Below the pieces are notes generated by a model. That model did no database searches. It had not been told where the DNA came from and saw only the letters and a list, made by a program, of their open reading frames with translations. From contig DAOUCA010000193.1 in the NCBI GenBank assembly GCA_034432375.1, positions 48,235 to 112,234 on the forward strand: a DNA stretch of 64,000 nt, given 5' to 3'. Source of the DNA: JAHBVH01 sp034432375. Its GTDB lineage: Bacteria; Chloroflexota; Anaerolineae; Caldilineales; Caldilineaceae. Both the position numbers and the translations under genes were made by a program. This document shows, in pieces, positions 8,985 to 16,273 of this stretch (its first letter is position 1; each line of letters opens with the position of its first letter).

Positions 8985-9953
8985 CTAACGGCTATCGTTT
9001 TCTAAATTCAGCCATGCCATCTCTGCCGGTGTCAGCTTGAGCGTCATCGCTTCCATGTTGGCCTTGTACTCATCGGGCGTGGCACAGCCGACCAACGCAA
9101 AGATGTTGAGCGGGTAGTTCATCACATACGCCGTAGCGATCTGCGGAATCGACAACCCCTTTTCGTCACCCAACTGCTTGGCGCGATCCAACCGTTGGAA
9201 ATTCTCTTCGGTGCAGTAACATTCAACGCAAAGCTTGTCGCCATAGCTCTCAAAGCTCTCCAGGTTGTCGCGGTTGAAGCGCCCGGTAAAGAAGCCGCCA
9301 GCCAGGCTCGACCAGGTGAAGAGGGGCATATTGGTCTTGGCGTAATAGGCCCGTTCGCCTTCGCCCGCAGGGCCGGCAATGCTGACACAGCGGATCCACG
9401 GCTCCTTCTGCTGCACGGCCAGCGTAAAGTTAGGGCTGCTCACCGTAAAGCTGTTGAGACCATGCTTGGCCGCATACGCGTGCGCCTCTTCAATGCGAGC
9501 AGACTTCCAGTTCGACGCGCCAAAGACATTGATGCGCCCGGCGGCTTGGTGCTCATTTAACGTTTCGATGATCGGACCAACCGGGTTGCTCGGATCATCG
9601 CGGTGGAGCACGTAGAGGTCGATGAAATCAGTATTCTGACGCGCCAGCGAATCCATCAGGTCGGCGGTGATGTCATAGGGGGTGACCCGCTGTCGGTCGC
9701 TGTTATGGTGCGCGCCCTTGCCGAGCACGACGATCTTGTCGCGCAGCCCGCGTTCGTTGTACCAGTGGCCGAGGGTCCGTTCGCAGTCGCCGTTGCCATA
9801 GCCGTGGGCCGTGTCAAAGGTGGTGCAGCCGAGTGCATAGACGCCGTCGAGCAGCGCCATGCTCTCTTCGAGCTTCTTCATGCTGATCATCACCGTGCCC
9901 TGGACGAGCCGGGAGATTGGTTTTTCAATGCCGGGGATGTTGCCGTATTCCAT
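8985..9953 (-). CDS. Aldo/keto reductase
   Basis: Protein of 322 residues with an AGGA ribosome site. It is a TIM-barrel NAD(P)H oxidoreductase. Visible catalytic residues are Asp and Tyr in TFDTAHGYGNGD, Lys in VVLGKGAHH and His in LYVLHRDDP. The C-terminal part (IPQIATAYVMNYPLNIFALVG) is the cofactor-binding end typical of the family. Likely a sugar or aldehyde reductase/dehydrogenase acting with the FGGY kinase on the imported substrate. First gene of the minus-strand operon that continues into the binding protein, permeases and kinase. Confidence 0.9.
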   Translation of the reverse strand: MEYGNIPGIEKPISRLVQGTVMISMKKLEESMALLDGVYALGCTTFDTAHGYGNGDCERTLGHWYNERGLRDKIVVLGKGAHHNSDRQRVTPYDITADLMDSLARQNTDFIDLYVLHRDDPSNPVGPIIETLNEHQAAGRINVFGASNWKSARIEEAHAYAAKHGLNSFTVSSPNFTLAVQQKEPWIRCVSIAGPAGEGERAYYAKTNMPLFTWSSLAGGFFTGRFNRDNLESFESYGDKLCVECYCTEENFQRLDRAKQLGDEKGLSIPQIATAYVMNYPLNIFALVGCATPDEYKANMEAMTLKLTPAEMAWLNLENDSR

Positions 9954-10035
9954 TGGTTGGTTCCTGTTCTATTAATAATTTTAAGAGCAAAAAAGAAGTC
10001 TGTTGCGGGTAGGGAATATCTTTAGTCTTTGCAGC

Positions 10036-10479
10036 CTAAGCGGCTACCAGTAACGGCTGCCGTACATAGGCGATTGGCGCTAACCTGGGCTGCTTTATGG
10101 AAAGCGCCAGTGCAGACACATGTAGATATTGATCGACGGGGGAGGATGTGAGAATCTGCAAAATTTGTTCGCTCTCTTGACTTGGCAAACGTTCCAGTCC
10201 AGTCAACCGATAACTTTCCGGTCCATATGGCGTCTGCTCCATAAAGTGGGAAAAGCCGAGGAAGATCAAACTCAAAGGCTGATTTGTTTGTGCATCATAG
10301 CGCAGTACGATCTCTTCACTTAACTCGACGCCACGTCCGCTACCTCTCGCAAAGAGTACTTCCAGCGTATCGCCTTCACGATCGTACTCGATTTCCACTT
10401 CCTGCCCAGTGTTCAATTGTTCGGTATGAGTAAAAAGCCAAGCCGGCGTTGTATCTGTTGTCATGATCAAAATTACCAT
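10036..10479 (-). CDS. DUF2283-like protein
   Basis: Protein of 147 residues. The core VEIEYDREGDTLEVLFARG is the DUF2283 pattern (Y-D-x-x-x-D-x-L-x-V). The C-terminal half (LIFLGFSHFMEQ, then LERLP and SSPVDQYLHV) matches the protein at 25485..25841 closely enough to call them paralogues. The start at 10479 has AAGGA at 6 bases; an internal ATG at 10464 is possible. It follows the small gene at 10488..10682 by 8 bases. DUF2283 proteins often sit beside toxin-like small genes, and a role as an antitoxin-like partner is only an inference. Confidence 0.7.
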   Translation of the reverse strand: MVILIMTTDTTPAWLFTHTEQLNTGQEVEIEYDREGDTLEVLFARGSGRGVELSEEIVLRYDAQTNQPLSLIFLGFSHFMEQTPYGPESYRLTGLERLPSQESEQILQILTSSPVDQYLHVSALALSIKQPRLAPIAYVRQPLLVAA

Positions 10480-10487
10480 TTACATCC

Positions 10488-10682
10488 TTACAGTGGGGGG
10501 AACCGTTGTGGATCTCGACGCTCCTGTCGCCGTCTACCACGACGGAGCGTATCCAAAACATCATCTAAATGACCAATCAGTTCGTGATGCTTGCTCAAAA
10601 TATGCAACCAGTGCTCTTCTGTCATGTAGATTTCACGGCCACTGCGATCGTAGACTTTCCAATGGTTGGGCATGGTAACCAT
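10488..10682 (-). CDS. Small protein upstream of DUF2283 gene, possibly truncated
   Basis: Protein of 64 residues: a VYDRSGREIYMTEEHWLHI segment, a helical HPEL-like region (KHHELIGHLDDVL) and a basic RRGRRRQERR stretch. The frame ends abruptly after DPQRFPPL, and I suspect the C-terminus has been lost because the basic stretch looks like the middle of a toxin-like domain. Either ATG (10682 or 10673) is possible; neither has a good ribosome site. The pair with the DUF2283 gene resembles a toxin-antitoxin arrangement. I do not recognise the family with certainty. Confidence 0.5.
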   Translation of the reverse strand: MVTMPNHWKVYDRSGREIYMTEEHWLHILSKHHELIGHLDDVLDTLRRGRRRQERRDPQRFPPL

Positions 10683-10770
10683 TTAGACTGGGTAAGAATT
10701 TAGTTAGAGATTATACCACCTACCGCTTGGCCGTCACCAATGTCAGATCGCTCTTCTCAAAAATTTATCA

Positions 10771-10799
10771 TTGAAACGTGGCCCATATCGTGTTAAAAT
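10771..10799 (+). promoter_or_regulatory. Promoter of the EACC1-like gene
   Basis: TTGAAA (10771..10776) and TAAAAT (10794..10799) are separated by exactly 17 bases. They point at the EACC1-like gene 50 bases downstream, within the 167-base divergent gap. Confidence 0.55.
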
Positions 10800-10849
10800 A
10801 GCTGCAAACATTTCTTGTAAATCACCAGAAACCCCAGGAGCGGCCCATC

Positions 10850-11257
10850 ATGTCCGACGAATCACTCCAACTAACGCTTATGTTGGAGACAGATGCCACC
10901 ACTGATCTGATGGAAGAGCGTGGCCTCACTGTGCGCTTGCCTGATGAATTGCTCAAGTCAGACAACGTGGTGGATGCTGAATTCGCAGGCCAATTCCTAG
11001 CCGCCCCTTCTGGCACCAAAAGTCCAACCCAACTCATCAACGATCCAATTCTGTTGACTCTCGCCGTGACTGCAATTCCCAGCACCATCCTCCTCATCCA
11101 GCACTGGCTGCTGCGTCAACAAAATCAGACGATTAAGGTAAAGGTAAGAGCATGGCCGGAACACTACAACGGATATAGGAAGCAGCGGATAGTAATGACG
11201 TTACCCAAGTGGCTGGAAACTGATAAACCAGGCGGTTCAACGTGGTACTTTCCCTAA
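10850..11257 (+). CDS. EACC1-like membrane component upstream of a caspase
   Basis: Protein of 135 residues with an AGGAG ribosome site 9 bases before the ATG. Residues 1-60 resemble the short alpha/beta N-terminus of EACC1 (effector-associated constant component 1). Residues 65-88 are a hydrophobic, probably membrane, segment followed by LLRQQNQTIKVKVRA. In known systems EACC1 genes sit directly before caspase-family effectors, as here (caspase 136 bases downstream). The last ~35 residues (WPEHYNGYRKQR onward) do not look like the usual end of this family, so the gene may be damaged at its 3' end. The assignment rests on context and pattern and is moderate. Confidence 0.5.
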   Translation: MSDESLQLTLMLETDATTDLMEERGLTVRLPDELLKSDNVVDAEFAGQFLAAPSGTKSPTQLINDPILLTLAVTAIPSTILLIQHWLLRQQNQTIKVKVRAWPEHYNGYRKQRIVMTLPKWLETDKPGGSTWYFP

Positions 11258-11393
11258 AAATCCGGATGTGCTGTGACAAATCTGCTGCTTCCACTATCCA
11301 CTGCAATGTTGGTTCCCGCGCTGAATCCTTACCTTGATACCCATGGGGTATTCCCTTACAGACGCCCAACAGATAGACAGGTACACCAATCCA

Positions 11394-12134
11394 ATGAGCC
11401 GTCGACTTGCCCTGCTGATCAGCAACAATCAATACAGCGACCCCAATCTAACCAAATTGGCCGCACCATTGGCCGATGCGGAAGCGCTTGCACGTGTCCT
11501 GCGCGACCAGTCGATTGGCGCGTTTGACGATGTGCAAACGTTGATCAACTAACCTTCTGCCGATGTACGCCATGCAATTGCCGAATTCTTTCACGGCAAA
11601 CAGCCCCATGATCTGCTGCTGCTCTACTTCTCTGGCCACGGATTGCTGGATGAGCGCAGTCGCCTCTATCTCGCCACGTCAGATACCGACGCCAAATTGC
11701 CACGTGCCCGTTCAGTGGAAGCTTCCTATATTGCGCAGGAGATGGACGACAGCCGCTCCAAACGGCAGGTGTTGATCCTCGACTGTTGTCACAGCGGGGC
11801 CTTTCGCCAGGGGATTACCAAAAGTGCAGTGGGGCAGTCGGTGCAGACCGGCGGGATTTTTGACGGCGACGGCCGCGTGGTGCTCGCCGCTAGCGATGCT
11901 ACTCAGTATGCGTTTGAAGGGGAGCAGGTGGTGGGCGATGGCGTGCGCTCGCTCTTTACCCACTATCTGATCGAAGGGTTGACTGACCTGCGCGCCGACG
12001 CCAACGGCGACGGACAGGTGACGGTCGATGAACTCTACGACTATCTCTACCCGCGCGTCACCGCCCACACGCCGACACAGACGCCGGTCAAGTGGAATTA
12101 CAAACAGCACGGTACGCAACAACCGTATCCATGA
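11394..12134 (+). pseudogene. Caspase-family peptidase (C14-like), interrupted by an in-frame stop
   Basis: The frame begins MSRRLALLISNNQYSDPNL and runs through LADAEALARVLRD to a TAA at 11550..11552. It then continues in the same frame: VRHAIAEFF, the catalytic His block LLLLYFSGHGLLDE, the catalytic Cys block VLILDCCHSGAF, and an EF-hand-like loop DANGDGQVTVDELYDYL. All catalytic residues are present. The stop sits where relatives have a Glu codon (a GAA to TAA change would do it). The frame ends at 12132 after NYKQHGTQQ, where the sequence passes into beta-helix repeats in another frame. Known relatives are effectors of prokaryotic immune or suicide systems. This copy appears dead or needs readthrough. 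Confidence 0.8.
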
Positions 12135-12513
12135 CGGTAAGGGAATCGGTATCCTTGTGTATGTACATGGGCAAGGGTTGATTGAGGATAATGGGATCTT
12201 TGCTAACGCGGACGCCGGTATCAAGATCGAGAGTGGTGGCAACCCGACAGTACGCAACAATCGCATCTATGACGGCAAGGAGGCTGGAATAGATGTGTAC
12301 AAGCAGGGGGAGGGGGTGATCGAGGCGAATGAGATCTTTGCTAACGATGACGGCATTGTGATCTCTAGTGGAAACAATCCGACCGTGCGCAACAACCACA
12401 TCCATAACTGTGGGATGAGTGGCATTAGTATACATGGACTATCGGCTGGACCATCGGAGACATCAACCGTATCATCAGGGCCGCCAAAAGAGCTTGTCTT
12501 CAAAGCATTGTAA
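12103..12513 (+). pseudogene. Right-handed beta-helix repeat fragment joined to the caspase
   Basis: In the +1 frame relative to the caspase, three or more ~42-residue-spaced repeats of the type NPTVRNNRIHDG and GVIEANEIFANDDG are visible. These are NosD/pectate-lyase-like parallel beta-helix coils. There is no start codon or ribosome site of its own: the repeats begin exactly where the caspase frame is lost, so a frameshift or deletion fused or split the two. The frame ends by running antisense across the 5' end of the gene at 12440..12542. Authentic beta-helix sequence probably ends near 12435. Confidence 0.7.
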
Positions 12514-12542
12514 ACCTTTTTTTTGAGTTGTTCGTCTGCCAT
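12440..12542 (-). pseudogene. 5' remnant of an unidentified small gene after the HEPN gene
   Basis: The ATG at 12540..12542 has AGGTGA 6 bases upstream and begins MADEQLKKKVYNALK. About 34 residues look genuine (to DTVDVSDG) before the frame becomes antisense to the beta-helix repeats. It starts 11 bases after the HEPN gene and was probably its operon partner, cut off when the caspase/beta-helix segment was joined here. Family not recognised. Confidence 0.45.
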
Positions 12543-12553
12543 GATCTGTCACC

Positions 12554-12998
12554 TCACATATTAAATTCAATCCAGTTGATCAACGCTTCCACAGCTTCCA
12601 AAAAATCTTCTGCATCTTGGCGATTCCCTAAGTCGGCTGTGTAGCGCCAAGCTGGTAGCCAACGGTTAAGCAAGTTAAATTGTGGCCAAAGCAATTGATT
12701 TTGGCGTAGCCGGTCTATACTTTTGCGTTAATCGTAATAATAACTCCAATTGGTGTGTAAAGACAGTAGCTTGCATTGCCAATACACCACGACGCTGCAA
12801 CTCATCTTCCAACTCGCGCAGATTGCGACAGTTATACATCTGCATCAATTTCGTTTTAAGCAGACATTCGAGCGCATAGCCGGCCATATACATTGCACCG
12901 CGCCAACGTACTGCATTGAACAAGGCACGAGCATCATCTAAACGATGTTTACTAGCTTTAGCTTGTTCACTTATTCCGAAATAAAGATCTTGCGTCAT
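12554..12998 (-). pseudogene. HEPN-domain protein, frameshifted
   Basis: The first frame (12998 to about 12717) gives MTQDLYFGISEQA and the helical HEPN pattern MYMAGYALECLLKTKLMQ. Beyond LRLTQK the correct sequence continues in another frame: IDRLRQNQLLWPQF, then NRWLPAWRYTADLG and AEDFLEAVEALINWIE, ending at a TGA at 12554. Removing one base near 12717 restores a ~147-residue protein. HEPN proteins are typically RNA-cleaving toxins or partners of nucleotidyltransferases. This copy would make a truncated product of 107 residues. Confidence 0.75.
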
Positions 12999-13044
12999 AA
13001 TCTATCAAAGATTCCCCCGTGTTTTTATATCCATTGCTCCTCCC

Positions 13045-14166
13045 TCACCCCACCGCCGCCATCACCAGATTCGACACCTGCCCCAGCAACCGCTCGCTCT
13101 GCACCGCCGGTTCATTCGTAAAGAGCGTGCAGACCACTTCCTGTACCGGGTCGACCCAAACAACCGTCCCCGTTGCGCCGCCGTGGCCAAAAGAACCAGG
13201 CGACAGTAGATTCCCACCATAGCTCCAGCCCCCAAGAAATCCAACAGCCGGCATTTGCCGCCAGCCCAAGCCCCACGCTTGGCGGTGTCGTTCCTCCGCC
13301 GGCAATAGCGGCATGGTCGAGGTCTGGTCACGGATCATCGCGGCGACGGTGGCTGGGCTAAGGAGACGTACGCCATCCAGCTCGCCGCCGTTGAGGAACA
13401 TCTGGCAACAGCGTGCCATGTCGCTGACCGTTGAGAACATGCCGCCCCACGGCACGCCCAGCTTCCACCAGTACGCCGTGTTCCAGCCCCAATCTGCATC
13501 GCGCATCTCTTCGCCAACGTTGACGTGGGCGATGCGCTCCTGCGGTAGATCGCGCACGCCTAGCGCGGTATCTTTCATACCGAGTGGGATAAATAGTTCG
13601 GTGTGCAGAAAATCGGGCAGATTCATACCGCTTAGTCGCTCAACGATCAGCGCGAGCATGGCCGTACCGCAACTTTGGTATTGCAGATGGCTGCCCGGCG
13701 CAAAGTCGAGATCCAACTCGCAGATCTGCCGATAAAATTTAGCGAGTGGCGCATGCGCTTTGCGCAATTCAGTGTTGTTCGGCAGCATGTCGGGCAGGCC
13801 AGAGGTGTGTGTCATCAAGTGGCGCACGGTAACCGCCTCTTTGCCACGGTTGCCAAATTCGGGAATGATTGTGTGGACCGGATCATCGAGCAGTAGATAG
13901 CCCCACTCGACGAGGATCATCACCGCGGTCACCGTCATTGGCTTGGTGACGGAGGCGGTGAGAAAGATGGTGTCGGGCTGCGCTGCCTGCCCAGGACGCA
14001 TTTCACCAAAAGCCCGTGCCGGTAGAGCGGTCCCATGTTGGACAACCTGAATCGCTGCCCCCGGAATCACCGCCTGCTCAACCGCGTTTTGCAGCCGGTG
14101 ATAAACGCGCTCTAATCGCGATACATTAAAGTCAGTCCCTGTCATCTGTTCACTGCGTAAAGCCAT
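13045..14166 (-). CDS. Serine hydrolase, class C beta-lactamase/esterase fold
   Basis: Protein of 373 residues from the ATG at 14166, which has GGAGG 5 bases upstream; the longer frame start at 14184 lacks this. The motif ASVTKPMT holds the SxxK nucleophile (Ser-x-x-Lys) near residue 75. YQSCGTAM corresponds to the Tyr motif and SFGHGGATGT to the third-box HGG. The arrangement fits EstB-like esterases and DD-peptidase relatives rather than a resistance beta-lactamase. No signal peptide is visible, so it is probably cytoplasmic. Stands alone between the HEPN remnant and repeat elements. Confidence 0.85.
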   Translation of the reverse strand: MALRSEQMTGTDFNVSRLERVYHRLQNAVEQAVIPGAAIQVVQHGTALPARAFGEMRPGQAAQPDTIFLTASVTKPMTVTAVMILVEWGYLLLDDPVHTIIPEFGNRGKEAVTVRHLMTHTSGLPDMLPNNTELRKAHAPLAKFYRQICELDLDFAPGSHLQYQSCGTAMLALIVERLSGMNLPDFLHTELFIPLGMKDTALGVRDLPQERIAHVNVGEEMRDADWGWNTAYWWKLGVPWGGMFSTVSDMARCCQMFLNGGELDGVRLLSPATVAAMIRDQTSTMPLLPAEERHRQAWGLGWRQMPAVGFLGGWSYGGNLLSPGSFGHGGATGTVVWVDPVQEVVCTLFTNEPAVQSERLLGQVSNLVMAAVG

Positions 14167-14189
14167 ACACACCTCCGTGTCCATTATAT

Positions 14190-14350
14190 TAGGACTTACG
14201 CAACGCTCGATTTCGATACGCTGCCAAGGCTGCTACTCAAGGGTGCGTACCACATTTGGGGGATTACGCCGGACGATCAATTTTGTCCTTCTGTGTAATC
14301 CCCCAAAATGGGACGCACCCCTACTCAACCAGCGGCTTGCGTAAGTCCTA
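14190..14350. mobile_element. MITE-like element, TAGGACTTACGCAA ends (copy A)
   Basis: Perfect 14-bp terminal inverted repeats (TAGGACTTACGCAA at 14190..14203, its complement at 14337..14350) bound a 161-bp element. It contains an inner hairpin of GGGTGCGT...GGGGGATTAC against GTAATCCCCC...ACGCACCC. AT-rich sequence flanks both ends. It carries no ORF. Three related elements occur in the window (23147, 24089, 32762). Confidence 0.75.
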
Positions 14351-14365
14351 TATATTATATGATAC

Positions 14366-14516
14366 TGTTGGCGAATTCGATAGACGAAGGCGGAGCAGGT
14401 GCTGCCCCTGGGGAGTGAAGCCGGAGCCGCTGCGGCTTCGACAAGCTCAGCCTACGCTCAATTCTCGAATTCGCCAACAATGTCCCCTTGTCCCCTTGTC
14501 CCCTTGTCCCCTTGTC
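14366..14516. repeat. Constant-core hairpin (locus 4) plus 8-bp tandem repeats
   Basis: Perfect 15-bp arms TGTTGGCGAATTCGA (14366..14380) and complement (14465..14479) flank a segment that holds, at 14434..14452, the 19-nt core GGCTTCGACAAGCTCAGCC. Four copies of the 8-mer TGTCCCCT follow (14481..14516) up to the sthA stop codon. The 355-base gap between the serine hydrolase and sthA is filled by this and the MITE-like element. Confidence 0.8.
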
Positions 14517-14521
14517 TGCCT

Positions 14522-15892
14522 CTACTGCACCCGATTCAACCCATTCAACGCCGCCACCCGATATGCCTCCGCCATCGTTGGGTAATTAAACGTCGTGTTG
14601 ACAAAGTACATCAGTGAATTAGCTTCGCCCTTCTGCGCCATGATCGCCTGGCCAATGTGGATGATCTCTGAAGCCTGCGAGCCAAAGCAGTGAATGCCTA
14701 GGATCTGGAGTGTTTCGCGATGAAAGAGAATTTTGAGCATCCCCGTTGTACGGCCACTGAGTTGGGCGCGTGCCAGGTGGCGAAAGAAGGCATGACCCAC
14801 TTCGTAGGGTACCTTCTGCGCGGTCAACTCGCGTTCGGTGGCCCCAATCGAGCTGATTTCGGGGATCGTGTAAATCCCCGTCGGGATCTGCTCGACAAGT
14901 TGGTACTCCAACTCTCCGGTGACAATCTGCGTGGCGGCAAAGCGCCCTTGATCATAGGCTGCGCTGGCGAGACTAGGGCCCCCCGCTACATCACCAATCG
15001 CATAGATGTGAGGTTGGGCAGATTGATAGTTGGTGTTGACCTCGATGTTGCCGCGCCGGTTGATTGCAATCCCAAGCGCCTCTAGCCCCATATTATCCGA
15101 ATTGCCGGTTCGTCCTTGAGCCCACAAGAGCAGATCCGTGTGGATCACCTTGTTTGATTTTAGATAGAGCGTTACACCTTTGTCGTCGGCCTCGACACGC
15201 TCATACTCTTCGTTGTGGCGAATCAAGACGCCATTGTCACGCAGATGATAGCTCAGGGCATCAATAATCTCGTCATCAAGAAACGAAAGGAGGCGGTCAC
15301 GCGGGTCGATCAAATTGACCTTAATGCGTAGCCCGCGAAAGATCGATGCATATTCACAGCCAATCACCCCTGCGCCATAAATGGTAATCGACCGTGGGTT
15401 CCGATCATAGGTGAGGATCGTATCGCTGTCATGAATTGGGGGCTTGGTAAAATCGATGTCCGGCGGATGGTAAGGGCGAGCACCGGTGGCGATAATAAAG
15501 TTCTTTGCCGTATAGGCTTTGGTGGCACCGCTGGGTGCCGTCACTTCTACCGTTTGTGCATCCAGAAAAGCCGCCCGCCCATGGATCACCTCAATTAAAT
15601 TGCGTTCGTAAAAGCTACTCCGCAGATCAACCTGCTGCGTGATCACCGTTTCTGCCGTTTTGAGGAGCTGCTGGTAATTTGTTTCGGCATAGTTGCCGAT
15701 ATCGATCATCTGTTGAATCGCCTGGCGCAACGCTTTGCTAGGAATCGTTGTGCGATGGGTGCAGTTGCCGCCAACATCCCCTTTTTCTTCGATTACGGCG
15801 ACCCGTTTGCCAGCTTTGGTCAACTTCATCGCGGCCCCTTCCCCGCCGGGTCCGCTGCCAATCACAATGGCGTCATATTGATACGTATGCAT
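14522..15892 (-). CDS. sthA: Soluble pyridine nucleotide transhydrogenase
   Basis: Protein of 456 residues starting MHTYQYDAIVIGSGPGG, with AGGGGA before the ATG; the longer frame to 15940 lacks support. GSGPGGEGAA is the FAD Rossmann motif. GNCTHRTTIPSKALR replaces the redox CxxxxC of related disulfide reductases, a hallmark of SthA. A second GxGxxG (YGAGVIGCEYASI) binds NAD(P), and the C-terminal dimer domain follows. It interconverts NADPH/NAD+ and NADH/NADP+ in the cytoplasm. Assignment is firm at family level. Transcribed alone on the minus strand. Confidence 0.9.
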   Translation of the reverse strand: MHTYQYDAIVIGSGPGGEGAAMKLTKAGKRVAVIEEKGDVGGNCTHRTTIPSKALRQAIQQMIDIGNYAETNYQQLLKTAETVITQQVDLRSSFYERNLIEVIHGRAAFLDAQTVEVTAPSGATKAYTAKNFIIATGARPYHPPDIDFTKPPIHDSDTILTYDRNPRSITIYGAGVIGCEYASIFRGLRIKVNLIDPRDRLLSFLDDEIIDALSYHLRDNGVLIRHNEEYERVEADDKGVTLYLKSNKVIHTDLLLWAQGRTGNSDNMGLEALGIAINRRGNIEVNTNYQSAQPHIYAIGDVAGGPSLASAAYDQGRFAATQIVTGELEYQLVEQIPTGIYTIPEISSIGATERELTAQKVPYEVGHAFFRHLARAQLSGRTTGMLKILFHRETLQILGIHCFGSQASEIIHIGQAIMAQKGEANSLMYFVNTTFNYPTMAEAYRVAALNGLNRVQ

Positions 15893-16150
15893 TATTGATC
15901 CCCTACTTCTGGGTAAATGTATCGGATACATATTGTGCAAATTGATGAAATTGCACGCTTTCGATATTTGTTGCCTATCATACCATAGAGATTTGATATC
16001 AGCTCGGTGTGCAATCTGATAGTATCTAACGGGTGAACGCGCTACTGATTGAACGGCACTTCGTACACTTTCTCTTTTTTCGACAGGTTGTGCTAGGATA
16101 GCACTTCGGTTTTCGTGTTTTTGTGTTGGTAACTGCCAATCGCTGGCTCG

Positions 16151-16198
16151 CTATGTAGTGGGCTATGTAGTGGGCTATGTAGTGGGCTATGTACTAGG
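16151..16198. repeat. 12-bp tandem repeats before the PBP gene
   Basis: Three perfect and one degenerate copies of CTATGTAGTGGG lie ~75 bases before the PBP start. The 381-base gap between sthA and the PBP holds this array and presumably both divergent promoters; I see no clear promoter consensus and no ORF. Confidence 0.85.
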
Positions 16199-16273
16199 GA
16201 AAGAGAATCTGTAAGAGAACTCTCATACCTACAAGCGTTGCAGTTTACTGATTGTTGAGAACAGTAGTTCAAA

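Noticed and set aside
11133..11432. Minus-strand 99-codon frame, considered as a transposase fragment
   Set aside because: No DDE or HUH motif, and it overlaps the end of the EACC1-like gene and the caspase start; probably a chance frame.
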